Position numbers and translations under genes: made by a program. A stretch of 64,000 nt of DNA from positions 1 through 64,000 of the forward strand of contig JAGVSM010003940.1 in assembly GCA_022494885.1 (NCBI GenBank), read 5' to 3'. The notes below the pieces were generated by a model, which saw only the letters and a list, made by a program, of their open reading frames with translations, was not told the origin of the DNA and ran no database searches. The stretch is from Micrasema longulum (taxonomy: Eukaryota > Arthropoda > Insecta > Trichoptera > Brachycentridae). Shown here in pieces: positions 22,670 to 34,499 of the stretch. Each line of letters begins with the position of its first letter. The stretch's first letter is position 1.

Positions 22670-23115
22670 CCAATCCTGACATATGCTTCCGAAACCTGAG
22701 TTATGATAAAGAATATTAAGGGAACCATTGAAACTATCGAAAAAAGAATCTTCAGAGCTATTTATGGCCCTGCAAGAAAAAACAACCATTGGCGTCGTCG
22801 CTACAATAGAGAGCTGTACGATATTTTTCGAGCGCCCTATAAAATCAACTCCATCAAGGTGGGACGCTTGAGGTGGGCTGGTCATTTAATTAGAATGCAC
22901 GACGAAAATCCCATAAAACGCCTAACTCTATCTGTACCACAAGGACGACCAAGACCAAGAAGGCCCAAAATGCGATAGATGGACTGCATCAGCGCAAATA
23001 TGACTTGGAAGTGAGGAGCTGGAGAGAAAGGCCAGCACATCGGTAAGAGTGAAGGAGACTCCTGGATTTAGCCAAGGCCCAGCAAGGGCTGTGGGGTTTA
23101 TGATGGTGATGATGT
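22670..23115 (+). pseudogene. LINE ORF2 C-terminus with TGATGA tail (RTE-like)
   Basis: Reads LTYASETW, then IKGTIETIEKRIFRAIYGPA, then WRRRYNRELYDIF, then RLRWAGHLIRMHDENPIKR, then GRPRPRRPK. These are the Y(A/G)SETW and LRWxGHVxRM motifs at the C-terminus of a large class of insect non-LTR ORF2 proteins. A TAG interrupts at 22976-22978 and later pieces are frameshifted. The copy ends in TGATGGTGATGATGTT, the microsatellite tail typical of such LINEs. Clade assignment as RTE-like is tentative. Confidence 0.8.
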
Positions 23116-23134
23116 TACAAGAGAGACAAAAATG

Positions 23135-23520
23135 AGAATTAAATGACCTGCCATTGGTTGGTTTAAGTAGACACTGTACACTTGTGCGAAATTTACCATT
23201 CCGCCAATATTTGAATCCAGCAATAAAATTTCAGCTATTTAACTTCACAAACATCACGGATGGGAGAATTGAAGAAATATGGGTGTTCAGACACAGAGAA
23301 AATGGTAAATATTACACAGAGAATAAAAATGGTCACTTAAACCAGCCAACGACAGACCATACGCCCAGTAAATGCTTAGAGTTTAATAATTTATTTTTAT
23401 AAATGGTCTCCATTTCTTTTGCAATATGTAAGTTTTTATGTAAATAAAGATAATAAAGACCATAACATTAATATTTTTTTGTCATATGTCTATGCAAGTT
23501 TTTGTATACAGGTATAAGAT
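23135..23520. mobile_element. Foldback MITE family G copy
   Basis: Left part GACCTGCCATTGGTTGG and right part AACCAGCCAACGACAGACCA are inverted relative to each other around a centre with TTTCAGCTATTTAACTTCAC. Flanking pieces ATTTACCATTCCGCC and GAAAATGGTAAATATTAC are complementary too. The outer right end TGCAAGTTTTTGTATACAGG is a worn form of the family terminus. Confidence 0.65.
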
Positions 23521-23649
23521 TTTTAACCCTCTAGGGGTTTTTATCTAAATAATACCCACACAGATATCTCAAAAGTGAAGAATGTTTTTCCAACAAAATT
23601 GAGAACTTTTTATGTATTTGTACGTGTTAAAAATATAAACATAAAAAAG

Positions 23650-24320
23650 GCAAATGGATGGGATTTGGCAGAGCAGACTACTCCAGCATTCCTTAACTGC
23701 TAGGAAACGAACCATTAGAGACTGAGGACCAATTTAAATACTTCGGCAGTATTGTTACAAAGTCTGTAAACCCAGACCTGGAGGTGATATGTAGGATCAA
23801 AATGGCCCGTAGCACATTCAACAAAATTAGAAAAATTGAATTTTAAACTTAGGCAGAGGATAGTTAAGTGCCATATTTGGTCTGTTCAGTTCTATGGCTC
23901 AGAAACCTGAAATTTGAAAGTGCACACTATGAACCAGTTGAAGGGATTAGAGATTATTATTATTATTTTTATGGATAACTTAAAGATGTAGCAATATAAT
24001 GCTTCATATACCGTGAACAGATTTGGTCAAATTTGTAGGGGTACCGAGGAGAGCTAATTACAACGGACAATTGTTAAAATGTACAAAGGTTCCTAAAATT
24101 TTCTATCTGAATCACTAATGGGCAAGATTAAGGGACAATATGAACCTGGCAGAAGGTAAACGTATTGGCTGCATAACATAAGACACTGGACCGGAATGAA
24201 GTGTGTGGAAGGGTTGTTACGGGCAGTGCAAGACACAAAAGTCTTCTTTGAAGTGATTGCCAATGTCACCAACGATTGCCACCTGATAGGGCATAAGAAG
24301 ATAAAAAATGTGAAAGTAGA
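23650..24320 (+). pseudogene. LINE ORF2 C-terminal remnant, interrupted
   Basis: Pieces in order: LLGNEPLETEDQFKYFGSIV (about 23700-23757), KMARSTFNKIRKIEF, YGSETWNLKV, and after an interruption WLHNIRHWTGMKCVEGLLRA and VIANVTNDCHLIGHKK. This is the thumb-to-C-terminus order of insect non-LTR ORF2 proteins (KYLGSxI, YGSETW, WLRNIRxWTG). Stops and frame changes separate the pieces. A TTATGGATAACTTA block at 23970-23983 resembles the L2-like 3' end and may be part of a small insertion. Confidence 0.75.
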
Positions 24321-24359
24321 CGTATTTATGGGTATTTCCGTTTTTTCCACAGTCTCGAT

Positions 24360-24485
24360 CCTGGGGATAGGTTTGCAGCAAAGTCCTGCATATTGTTTTT
24401 CACTGCGTTCTATTTTCTGCAGCCTTCTTCACTTCAATGTATGAGGAGAAGTTAAAGTCCTCGCACACTTTTTTTAATACTCCCG
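24360..24485 (-). repeat. LINE-derived block shared with 26.2 kb
   Basis: GTTTGCAGCAAAGTCCTGCA followed by CTGCAGCC and CTCGCACACTTTTT is repeated nearly unchanged at 26214-26305. There it forms the end of a minus-strand LINE remnant, so this is a truncated second copy of the same 3' region. Confidence 0.5.
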
Positions 24486-25975
24486 TCATTTCTAAAATGA
24501 GTAAAATGGTTCAATATAAAGAATCTTCCCTTTATTATAACAGATCATCAGACCAATGAAATCTAAATCTCTATATTTTGTTCTCAAAATCCGTGTGTAC
24601 TCGTATTTATAAGTCAATCTAAAGTATGAGATCTTTCTTTTTTCTTTCCAATCTGATTGAAATAAGTCACCCTAAAACACACCTTCCGAATATCGTAACG
24701 ATATGGAAGCACATTTCAACGGGCAATTTAATACTCTAGTCTGAGATGAAGGAAATTGCTTACTTCGAGGATTCAAGATTATATTGTATAAGGCTAAGCC
24801 TGGTATCACGTAACACTTGTCACGTCTGTAAGTCTGGAACGTATGTAAATGTAAAGTCAAGCAAACTGTTCTTATAAAACATGCGCTGGAGCTAGGATAT
24901 CCGAAACTTCATAACAAAGGAATGGATTGGAGTTATTGGATGATTTAGAGAAAGTAACAGGATGTCATAATATTTATATCGGCAATTAGACGGAATTAAT
25001 ATGTTGCGAAAAACGAACTGCAAAAATGAAATGTTTACAAGCAAAATATTATTCTTAAAAAAATACTTAAAACATAATTCCATAAAGAGGTTTGAAAATT
25101 TTTTATTTTTTTTTCAAAGTTGAATAATAAGCTAATGAACTGACATACTCTATCGCCATCAGAATCGGGAAAATGAAATTGAGGATGACAAACAAATTTA
25201 CTATGTATACTAAGGTTGCTCTAACGGTGATAGGGGCAAGCAGTCAATGTAAATTCTAAAAAAAAACGCGAATCTTTTGTAAACAAAGAAATAAAAAAAT
25301 TAAATATTTACGATTCATTATAGATGACAATTTTTTTTTTTTGCAATGTGCGGATCTGAAAAAAGGCCACAAGACCTTTAAAACGGATCCGGGTAAGTAG
25401 GGGGTTTTTTATTGTTTATTTCACATAAAAAAATGTAATGTAAGATTAAAATGTTTTGGACACTTCTCATAATACGACAATCTTAGATGTAAGATTCTCA
25501 AATAAAATGTGTATGTAATATGTATTTTTAAATAAAAAATAAATGTGGTAGGAAATTCTTCTGACATTTTAAAAGGTCAATTTTTAACCCACACTTACCT
25601 AAACAGGCTGTATTAACCTTTCGCGGAGTGCTTTTTTTACCAACCTTTGTAAATGAGATTTTCTCAATGAATTTTAAATTTGGAGGACTTTATATATCAG
25701 TTGTAGTTTTTTAATAAACTAAATAAAAATAACCTGCAATATATTAATGGCAATATTTCAATGAGAATAAAGAAGGAGGCATAGTATTTTTGTTATTTAC
25801 AGGTCTAATAATCGGTGTAATTGGTAAGTTTGACATATATGGAGAACGGTGAAAATTATAGTGTACAAACATAAAATAAGGTTGGATAAAAGTTACAGTT
25901 TTGGACTTACTTAAAATATTATTTACAAATATTTTACATCATATCTTTTTCCTCGCAGTGTCAATTTTAGCAATT

Positions 25976-26210
25976 AAGCTAGGGTTTCCTAGGACAGCAG
26001 TGCCCGTATCTTAACGGCCGTAGTGAACGGTGATGCGGTGGACAGCCGTCGTAGTGGTGACTAGAGAGTGGTTTTATTTTTTAACGATGTTATCAACACC
26101 ATTTTTATAGGTAACCACTCTTTAGTCACCGTTACGACGGCTGTCAATCGCATTAATGTTCACTACGGCCGTTAAAATACGGGCACCGCTGTCCTAGGAA
26201 ACCCGAGCTT
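25976..26210. mobile_element. Foldback element with arms of about 98 bp
   Basis: Arms at about 25976-26073 and 26113-26210 are inverted copies with only a few mismatches, around a 39-bp AT-rich loop. The outer ends are AGGGTTTCCTAGGACAGC and its complement GCTGTCCTAGGAAACCC. The inner ends are GAGTGGTT and AACCACTC. The arms are GC-rich compared with the window and have no coding capacity. It sits next to a LINE remnant beginning at 26214. The superfamily is unknown and no clear target duplication was found. Confidence 0.85.
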
Positions 26211-26213
26211 TAG

Positions 26214-26620
26214 TTTGCAGCAAAGTCCTGCATCTTGTCTTCCACTGCGCTTCATACTCTGCAGCCGTTTTCGAGGCTCAGTTCGAGTTCTCGCACACTT
26301 TTTCAAAATTGATTTGTCCCGTCAAATATTTCTTCTACAATGTTATGCAGGAGACCCTCATGGCCCATAATGTGATTAATCTATTGGGCCTCTGCGTGAT
26401 GATTTTAATAAGGTGCTTCCCTTCTTTGATTCTACTGGGAACCTCGTCATTAGTGATGATGGTCTCTCTGGTCCTGATCGTCTCTCTAAAACATTTCTAG
26501 TGTTCTTCTGTAGCACCACATCTCAAAGGTTTTTTTTTCTTTACCTATCTCTTTCAGTAAGACATCATGTTTTACATATCGTGGGCATACAAGAGAAATT
26601 GACCAAGTGACAAAATCAAT
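26214..26620 (-). pseudogene. LINE ORF2 C-terminal remnant
   Basis: On the minus strand, from right to left: GATEEH, ITNDEVPSRIKEGKHLIKII, TQRPNRLITLWAMRVSCITL, and KKYLTGQINFEKVCENSN. This matches the EMWxYRRxL..DxxTNExVLxRIxExxxLLxxIxxRRxxWxGHxLRH region of insect LINE ORF2 proteins. Internal stops show decay. The foldback at 25976-26210 lies directly at its 3' side. Confidence 0.7.
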
Positions 26621-27404
26621 AATGTTCAGGGGAGCCATTTAAGTGTTTTTCTAGAGTTCAATTGCTTCTCAAAGATCAGATTTTATAAGTAGGTGGTTGA
26701 TAATTGTACATTATATGTACGTTACTTTCAACTTTGATGTAAATCATAAACGTATTTCAAAAACATTACCATTTTAAAAAAAAAATAAAAATTAAAAAAC
26801 TTAGTCAATTTTGGCTGTAAAATTTTTCATGAAATTTTGTATATTAACATTTTTGTTTCGTTCATTGAGGGAGGTAGTATTTTGGTTTATTTTATTTTAT
26901 AACTATGAATTATGTTTTTGGGACTCTTAAGTATTTATAAAGGGTTACTAAACACAAATACGAAATAAATGAAAAACAACAAATAATAAGGAAGTGTTGT
27001 GTAATAATCTACAGATTTTTTTTTATAAACGAACTTTTTATAAAAAAAAACATATCTGTCAAATACAAAACGTACCTATTCTAACTTACTAACTACTAAT
27101 TCTAACTCTCTCTGGTGACATCTACCTACATGTAAAATGTTATTTGGTCAATTCTTTGGATCTTAAATTTACTAATAAAAGTGACGATGTGTGTTGGTCA
27201 GTTTTACTTGTCAAAAATCTGTGAACTTCTATCAAATGGTCACATATTTTAAAAACTATTTTTTTTTTGGAGTGTCGGATTGACTTGGCATTTTTACCAG
27301 TCAAGAATTAGCTAATACGATGTCAAAAAGTCAATAATCTCAATTTCGTCATTTTTACAAATAGTCACTTTTACTTGTATAACCACAATATGTACATTAT
27401 CAAC

Positions 27405-27740
27405 CATATTTTGATTTGTCCAAATTTTTGTAGACAAGGACTGGATTTAATTGCCCAGGGAGCTGTTTATATAAAAAATATAAATAGTTCAATAAGATGA
27501 ATCTCACCCGCATAAATAAAGGTTTCAGCTCTTTAACTTCATAAACATCAACAGAAGAAAGAATTGAAGGAATACATACGTTCAAATATGTGCAGAATGG
27601 TGAATGTTACACAGTTTGTAAAGTGGCCACTTAAACCAGCCAATGACAGGTCATAAGCTTTGTAGATGAATAGACTTCTATATTGCCTTCTCTAAAATGT
27701 TCTTCATCTCTGTTGTAATATGTTTATATGTACATTTATT
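27405..27740. mobile_element. Foldback MITE family G copy
   Basis: Left end TTGTCCAAATTTTTGTAGAC then GGACTGGATTTAATTGCCC; central GCATAAATAAAGGTTTCAGC and CATAAACATCAACAGAAG; right part GCAGAATGGTGAATGTTACA, AACCAGCCAATGACAGGTCA and ATGTTCTTCATCTCTGTTGT. Well preserved. The right terminus is lost near 27735. Confidence 0.7.
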
Positions 27741-28024
27741 TGCTCCATACATATATCTTGGCAAGTTGCTTGCAGAGCTTTAAGTCTATGTTGTTTAACT
27801 CAAATATATATATTTTTTTACTAAACGCAAATCTTGTTTGATGTATGTGACTGTCAATATCTCTTTTCGTTCTACCATCCCAGGTGATCCTGCTTCCAAG
27901 GCACAATATTGCTTCTAATATTATTGAATTCATTTACTGCTCATTTACCCCACAGTCATCATTTTAGATTTTGTTTTTTGAATGCTTTATTCAGTATTTG
28001 ATATATTCTTAAGGTAAATCATCG

Positions 28025-28170
28025 TCATCGTCAACTCTGTCTGATAGTGCGTAGGGCACTGCATTTCTAGACCAATCGCCGCGTATCTTGATTATTTGTA
28101 ACACGAAGGCTTACGTTTTAGCTATCCAATCACTATAAAATATAGCAGTATAAAAGCATTTTTTTAAATG
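28025..28170 (-). mobile_element. SINE family B, 3' part with CATC tail
   Basis: Minus-strand end block: the plus strand shows ATCATCGTCATCGTC, then GTAGGGCACTGCATTTCTAG and CGCGTATCTTGATTATTTG. This corresponds to the 3' half of family B ending in a GATGAT-type microsatellite. The tRNA-like head is absent. Confidence 0.55.
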
Positions 28171-28689
28171 AAGGACATAAAAACATGTAGCCCATTTTTT
28201 ATTAGATAAAATTTGTTAAAAGTGAAGGGTGTTTATTAAATGGAACTTTGTCTTGTTTTTAAATCAAGACCTGAATATTTTAGTACACAGGAAAAAAGCT
28301 ACTTTCATAACACCAGAAATAAAAGTAAATCAAAAAAAATATTAACGAAACAATCATTAATACAATGAGATGCATGGCAGTAAAAAATTATAATTAGCTT
28401 CCCAAAAAATCTAAGGGAATAAATTGTATTAAAAAATTTACGAGAGTGTTAAAAGTGTTTCTAATAAATAAATGTTTCTTTAATATAAATGAATATTTGG
28501 AAGATGCAATTGAATAAATTAAATTGTGTTTAAAATAATGGATGTTAACAATAATAGTCACTATAATCTTGTATAATGTTTTGACTGTACGTGTTTTTTA
28601 AACTTTTTGTTTTTTTAATTAATTTTTATTACTGTATTTTTTATTTAGTTTTGACTAGATTGCAAGAAATTGGTAGTAGCAATAAGTCC

Positions 28690-28930
28690 ACCATTAAACT
28701 ATGTAAACCTTTGGTATTATCACGTTGCGTATTTTAGTTAATAAAGATTTATTATTACTATAATTATTATTATCATTCTCCAAGTTTGTTAGTGCTTCCT
28801 TGAGTTTTTCTTCATTTTTACCAATCAAAGCGATGTCACCAGCAAACATAATCATATTGATTTTTTGCCCGTGTATTTTTATTTGGACAGCATGACCAGT
28901 TTTTAATCTGATTTTGTTTATCACGCACCA
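28690..28930 (-). pseudogene. LINE reverse transcriptase palm fragment
   Basis: On the minus strand: INKIRLKTGHAVQIKIHG, then INMIMFAGDIALIGKNEEKL, then KEALTNLENDN. This is the block around the catalytic FADD of non-LTR reverse transcriptases (GxxIxxxxFADDIAxIxxxxxxL). Here FADD has become FAGD, removing one metal-binding aspartate. Only about 75 codons are left. Confidence 0.75.
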
Positions 28931-28939
28931 TATATTATA

Positions 28940-30715
28940 ACCATTAAAGAGTACGAATTATAAATAAAAGACTTATAGTACTTAAGTCCCCAAATGCAAA
29001 ATAACAAGTGTTAGCTTTTGGGACACTTTTGAGACTGGTATCTTTATTATAACATTAAATCTACTTGTTTGAAATCAATAAAAATAAATAATATAAAATA
29101 TCTATAAAATAATCTATGGAATTATTATGAAGACATTTTTTTACTGCGTAAATACACAGTTTAAATAGTGTTGCTTTTTTTTGTTTTAAAACAAACATTA
29201 TTAATATTACAGTGTTTTTTTTAATTAGCCTTTTGATTATCCCAATGAACGAAACTTACTTCTTAAAAAATTAAAACCAAAAGAAAAAAACATAATTATT
29301 TTCAATTAGAATGACCGAAAAAATGACAATGTAATTATCAATCATCTTGAATGTTTATTATAAATTACCGTGAACTTCAATAAGAATTATAATTAACAAA
29401 GTTGAGTGTTTTAAAAAGGCGTTCTTTACCAAAAAACGTATCCATTTATCTTATAAACGATTAAATTGCATTATATAAGAAAACAAAAACATCCTGAAAA
29501 ATGGTACACATCAAAATTTACACCGTTCATCTAAAAATGTCTGCTTAAATTACTTAGTCTAGAAACGAAAAGTAATTTCTCACACGTAGTTGGCCATTTA
29601 TTTCCAGGACTTTACTTGCAGAAGGGGACTTAAATAAAGCTTCTTCAGAACCAGGACTTATGCATATTGTCTTGATTACTATTTAATGAAACAGAAAAAG
29701 GAATTAGAATTTTCCTACACTGTGATAATTAAGTGGAATGTCTTTGTTAAAAATGCAGTGTAAATTATCCTTTGTGAAATATCAAAACTTCTAAATTAAG
29801 CAATATTACTTTTTTTTATAACTTTAATCTAGTTTGAGCTATGAAAATTATTTTTAAATAAACGTAAAGCAATAAAAATAATTTGCATTTTTCGTATTTG
29901 CTTTTGACTTCATGAACCTCAGCCGAAATCAAGTGATATGTAAGTTATTATTAAAGACTTTGCAGGGCACTACAGATTAAACTGGCACTTTGCTAGAATG
30001 AACTTTTGCGAAAATTTTATATAAAGGTTCAGATAGACTTCAAGATAGAAATTCAAAAATAGATATCAAAACACTATCTATATAGTCAGAATGTTTTAAA
30101 TAAGGTGGATAAATAACAATTTTTATTATAATCGAACAGTTTGAGAACACATCCCAAACGCCAGGATAACCTACTGATAGTAAAAATGTGTACCTACTAT
30201 GAGTTATGACCATTAGTTGCATCAACACTTACCAATGTTATTCCCACTCTATTAGCCGACAACCGACGAGTTTAAACTCTAATTTTCAATTTCAATCAGC
30301 AAAGTTGAGCCTAAACTAAAAATGAAACAAAGTTGAATAATTGATGCGTTTTCGTCAAAGTGGACGAAAAGGGTTTTCAAAAAAAGTAAAATTATGTTAC
30401 TACTCTCTGTGATAAAAATCGCTAACATTCAAGTCTGACAGAGAAGGATTGTCTATCTGAGATTTAACTTACGATTTGGTACGCGAGAAACTTGGAATAA
30501 AAAGGTTTAAGAGTGTTTTGAACTTTCTTTGAGTTTACTAAACGGAAAACTAATATCCTAAGTTTATGTGTCTTTGCAATTCTCGTATGTACAGATCTTC
30601 GAGCGATAATTTCCGCCTCAAGATTATGGAGTTTTACTAGAACGTTTTGATTAAGTGATTTGAAAACTAAAATTAAACCAAAATTTTGAATTAAATAAAT
30701 AAAACAACTTTGCTT
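28940..30715. other. AT-rich spacer, nothing recognised
   Basis: Long AT-rich stretch with no coding, tRNA-like or repeat signature that I can support. Confidence 0.5.
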
Positions 30716-30719
30716 TTAA

Positions 30720-31640
30720 GCACTAACATTTTATTATTATTTTTTCCACCGACCGGTTTCAAAGCAAACAAGCTTTTTCGTCAAGGTTTACGTAACTAAT
30801 GAATTAATTCCTTTTTTTTCATGTTTACTAAATACTACACGTGGACCTAATAAATGAAGTCTTTTTCCTTACAAAGGTGGTAATTTGATTTCAATATTTT
30901 TGAAGCTAGACAGGAGAGGACAAAAAGAAATATTGTATATTTGGTAATTAATTATTGTTTTCTTATTGTGAATCGCTTTTTTAATTTCTAAGATTTCTAA
31001 TGTGTCTAACTTTAATATTTTATTTTTAACAGGAAGTACTTTTAATCCAGTGTCTTTTTTGAAATCAGATGATTTGCGAATTCAGAAAAATTGTTATTAT
31101 TTAAGCATCTAAGTGTTCTTTTACTCTTATTATTATTTATTCAAGAATTAACGGTACAAGTACCTTTTACATTACATACATACATAAGTACTTACAGTGG
31201 AGTATATACAGTAACAACTTTTTCAATGCTTAGAAATAACATAATTAAAATATTGATTTCACACTTAAATGTTTTACAAGTAATTGTTTATAAGCTATAT
31301 TAAAGTTTCTTTTAGTTTTTCCAATGTAGATTGAATCGCAATCATTAAAATTTAATATAATTAAAATTAAAATTTAATATCTCAGAGTTATTATATTTAT
31401 GGACTTTGTCTTTGTGATTTATTAAAAATATTCTTTTATTATTAGTTGTGTAGAAAACAGGTTTAATGTTTGATGGCAGGAAATAAGATAATTAGTGTTT
31501 GAAAAGAGGCGTTCTGTCTCTTTTCTATTAAAACAATTAAGAAATAAAAACATGACCGATTTATCGTTGAATTCTTGGAAGATTAAATTAATTTCTAATG
31601 GCAATTCTTAATTATTGTTACTCATATTCGTAGTAATATG
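30720..31640 (-). pseudogene. Penelope-like element C-terminal region with GIY-YIG motif
   Basis: On the minus strand the reading frames give, in order: FQEFNDKSVMFLFLNCFNRK (about 31580-31520), then CDSIYIGKTKRNF with the YIG triplet at 31328-31320, then YKQLLVKH. After an insertion come ILKLDTLEILEIKKAI and a 3' end reading LTKKLVCFETGRW (about 30780-30740). YIGxTxRxxxxRxxEH is the GIY-YIG nuclease signature, and CFETGRW-type ends are usual in Penelope-like retroelements. Stops and frame changes show decay. The RT domain is missing or unrecognisable. Confidence 0.6.
31125..31245 (-). mobile_element. LINE 3' tail nested in the Penelope-like remnant
   Basis: ACGGTACAAGTACCTTTTAC with a TTATTATTATTTATT stretch on its left resembles ACGGCACAAGTGCCTTTTAC at 48.78 kb, a LINE 3' end. 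It falls within the nuclease-domain region of the Penelope-like remnant, splitting it. Confidence 0.45.
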
Positions 31641-32500
31641 TACTTTTTTCTTCTTTTGATATCATTTTTGATTCATAATACGTGGTACGCGTTCCATGCT
31701 GTATTGTGTAAAAAAAACGTACAAAAAAATAACAATAGTGGATAAGTTTCCTAACATAAAAATTATTTTGGGATTTATAAAAAGAAAAATGTTGCAATTT
31801 ATTTATTGTATGTGAATTTTTTTTAAATATGACAAGACAAAAAAATACTATAAATCGTAAAAAAGTTTATTCAATACCATAATCATTATATAAATACCCC
31901 TAGAGGGTAAAATAACCATACAAAAAATTCTTAAAACGAATAGTACCATTATAAGAATAATAATTTTACTAGTACGCATTGTTAAATTAACGAACAAATA
32001 TTTTTTCAATGTCATTTTGGTACCACGTTATTTCAAAACCATACGGACAGAGGTTTTTTTATTCTTTTAATAATGTCAGAATATTATTTATAAAATATTA
32101 TTTTAAGATACTTATTTTTTAAAAGCATTTTTTTGGTCCAGAAAAGAAAAAGTTTTTTTTTAAATCCTAATTGAATTTTTATATTCTAAGAAGCTTAAAT
32201 CTCAACAATACAAATATGTTTTTAAAGTCTTGGGTAGATTTATTAAAAAAATCAGTTTTCAGTTCTTTAAAAATAAGCTGGCAATAAATTGTCCTTTTAC
32301 GATTCTTCTTAAAACTCTTTTCGTTAGTAAGCCAAGAAAAGGGATTAATTCAGGACAAAAATCTGAATTTATAATTTTCAATATTACCCAAAGTTTTATA
32401 AGCGGTACCAAATTGAATATCTTTGAAACGAAAATTCAAAAGATAATACGTCTTTGTCAAACACATTTAAAAGAAAATATGATTTTAATAATAACTCAAT
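31641..32500. other. AT-rich spacer, nothing recognised
   Basis: A/T-rich DNA. An open plus-strand frame from 32230 has no recognisable motif and runs into the SINE at 32505, so it is treated as chance. Confidence 0.45.
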
Positions 32501-32504
32501 TAAA

Positions 32505-32650
32505 TAAGCAGCCACTATGGTGTAGTAGCTATGACACTTACTTTAACGTGCAGAGAGTTCCTGATTCGATTCCCGATAAGATAGCATTAATTTAATGTTA
32601 ATGCGATATTTTATTAGCCTAAGTGTGGTGTGCTGTAACATATCACTATC
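32505..32650 (+). mobile_element. SINE family A, strongly diverged
   Basis: Head ACTATGGTGTAGTAGCTATG and B-box CTGATTCGATTCCCGATAAG. The body block CCTAAGTGTGGTGTGCTGTA with CACTATCATGAAGC is a worn version of the family A CCTGGGTGTTCTGTG..CACTGTAATTGGGC. The 3' tail is lost. Confidence 0.5.
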
Positions 32651-34250
32651 ATGAAGCTTTTTATGTTATGAATCAAATATTGAAAGTATCAAATTAAATG
32701 AAATAAAAACCACTCGTTACTTTTTTTTCAAAAATTAGAGTAGAACAGATGATTTATTCCGGAAAATGTTCCGGGACTGTCACCGTTATTGAGCCCTCGG
32801 TCTCGACAAAATTTACAATGCCGCATGCCGCGATTAAAACTTACACAATGCAGAAAACTGTTAACTAAAGAAAATCTACCCTGACCATAACCGACTACAA
32901 ATAAGTAGATTGGGTGGGAAATCTTTTCAGCAATTTATGTATCTAATAAACTAATAAACTCCACAGAGGCTGAACTTTCCTCGATAGAATATAAGTAGAG
33001 AGATTATGTAGAAAAAATGTTTTTTTCTGCTAGTTGTTGAAATTTTTATGGAATTTATTTTCAATTCCTGCCCATAACGCCAAAGTTAAAAGAATCATAT
33101 CATTTGATATCAGCCCAGTCAACCGACAAAAGAACTCGTCTGCTGCTAAAGACTGTAGAATCAATATTGCACTATATCAGGTTAATTTCAAAATGACTAA
33201 CATGGAGTTCTACAAATTAATACTTTAAAGAAAAAAAAGAACTGATAAGGTAAATAATCAGAAAAATGATCTGCAAGTACTTTTTTGGAAAGAAACAGTA
33301 CAAAAGATGTAAGAATAATATTTCCTGATAGTAAAAATAAAATAAAAATATCATTGAAGTATAATTAAATATATATGACGCTTCATATAACGCGACTTTG
33401 AGATCGTTTTCTAAAAATTATCAAACAATAATGCTGTGCAGAACGCGCAGTTGAGTAAAAAAGATTAACTGTTTATGTCGCTTACTCTGAATTCAAAGCT
33501 GTACGTCGCGCTCTTTCGCATTATTTGACATTTGCTTAGCGTAAAAACAATATTTTCCACCAAATACAAGAAGCTTCGGAACCTATGTAGAATGGAACAC
33601 AATTCGGGTGTTTAGTGCCGCATTTAGTGTAAACATATATCGATGTAAAAATTGCTTTTTTTGTTGCTATATCTTTCCACCTCAGACGCTTTTTTGTATA
33701 GGTAAATGTTCTTTAATTGAAATTGTATTGTCAGATACAATGAAAGCGCCCGTCCCATTTCCGTAACTGTATACAAAAACTAGTGTCTTTCTTCATTTTC
33801 GCATGTTCACTATCGAACCCCTCTCTATAGTATCATCAATTCGTGATTAAATAATACAATTAGTCAGTATATTTACTTAATTTAGTTTCCTTTTGTGACA
33901 GAGAAATTCAGCGCTGGTTCTAAATTGGGAGCGCATATATATTTTCCAGATCCGGCATCAAAAAGAGGAAAAACGTAGTAATATAAACATAATAAACAGC
34001 GAAAAATCTCTATACATCTCAGAAACCTTTACAGAATCCACCCAATACAACACGCACTCAAACAACGAAAGAAACCATTTGCATTCTAAAGCATATCAGT
34101 ACATCCAATTAGCAGAACAATACCGGCAAAACCATAACACATATCCTTAAACGATCCTATCAAACTCACGCGAAGTTTCCTTTCTTCAAAACACCGTATC
34201 TCTTATGAAACCCCCATTGTTTTTGTATAATCCAGTGCCAAAACCCTAAT
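32651..34250. other. Spacer, mixed composition, nothing recognised
   Basis: AT-rich with moderately GC-richer patches at 32760-32900 and 33400-33620. None carries a recognisable coding frame or repeat match. Confidence 0.4.
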
Positions 34251-34254
34251 CGTC

Positions 34255-34400
34255 GTAACACACCGGTTGTATTCAGCGGAACTTCGAGTGGCTGGATTGT
34301 CCATGGACGAAGCAAAAAGGTTGGCGAATGACGAAATCGAATGGAGACGACTGATGGTGGCCATTTCATATTCCACAGATGTGTGGGGTTCATAGTCCAT
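34255..34400 (+). pseudogene. Possible LINE ORF2 extreme C-terminus
   Basis: Plus-strand codons around 34275-34390 read ELRVAGLSMDEAKRLANDEI followed by EWRRLMVAISYSTDVWG. This fits the xAxDRxxWRxxV end of some insect LINE ORF2 proteins. Upstream sequence cannot be read as the same protein. Open frames on the minus strand here are likely shadows. Confidence 0.4.
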
Positions 34401-34499
34401 AATCGATGATACACTCGTGTTAAAACGTTTCTCCTGAAATAGTGTGATGACCGAAGAAAGCAACGTCATCATTTTCTGTATAATCCAATATCACATTTA

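Noticed and set aside
22550..22885. 111-codon minus-strand frame at 22.6-22.9 kb
   Set aside because: It runs antisense through a SINE D head and a LINE ORF2 C-terminus whose plus-strand reading carries clear motifs.
34166..34472. Two minus-strand frames of 82 and 89 codons
   Set aside because: No recognisable motif. The plus strand over the same bases reads as a LINE ORF2 end, so these look like shadows.
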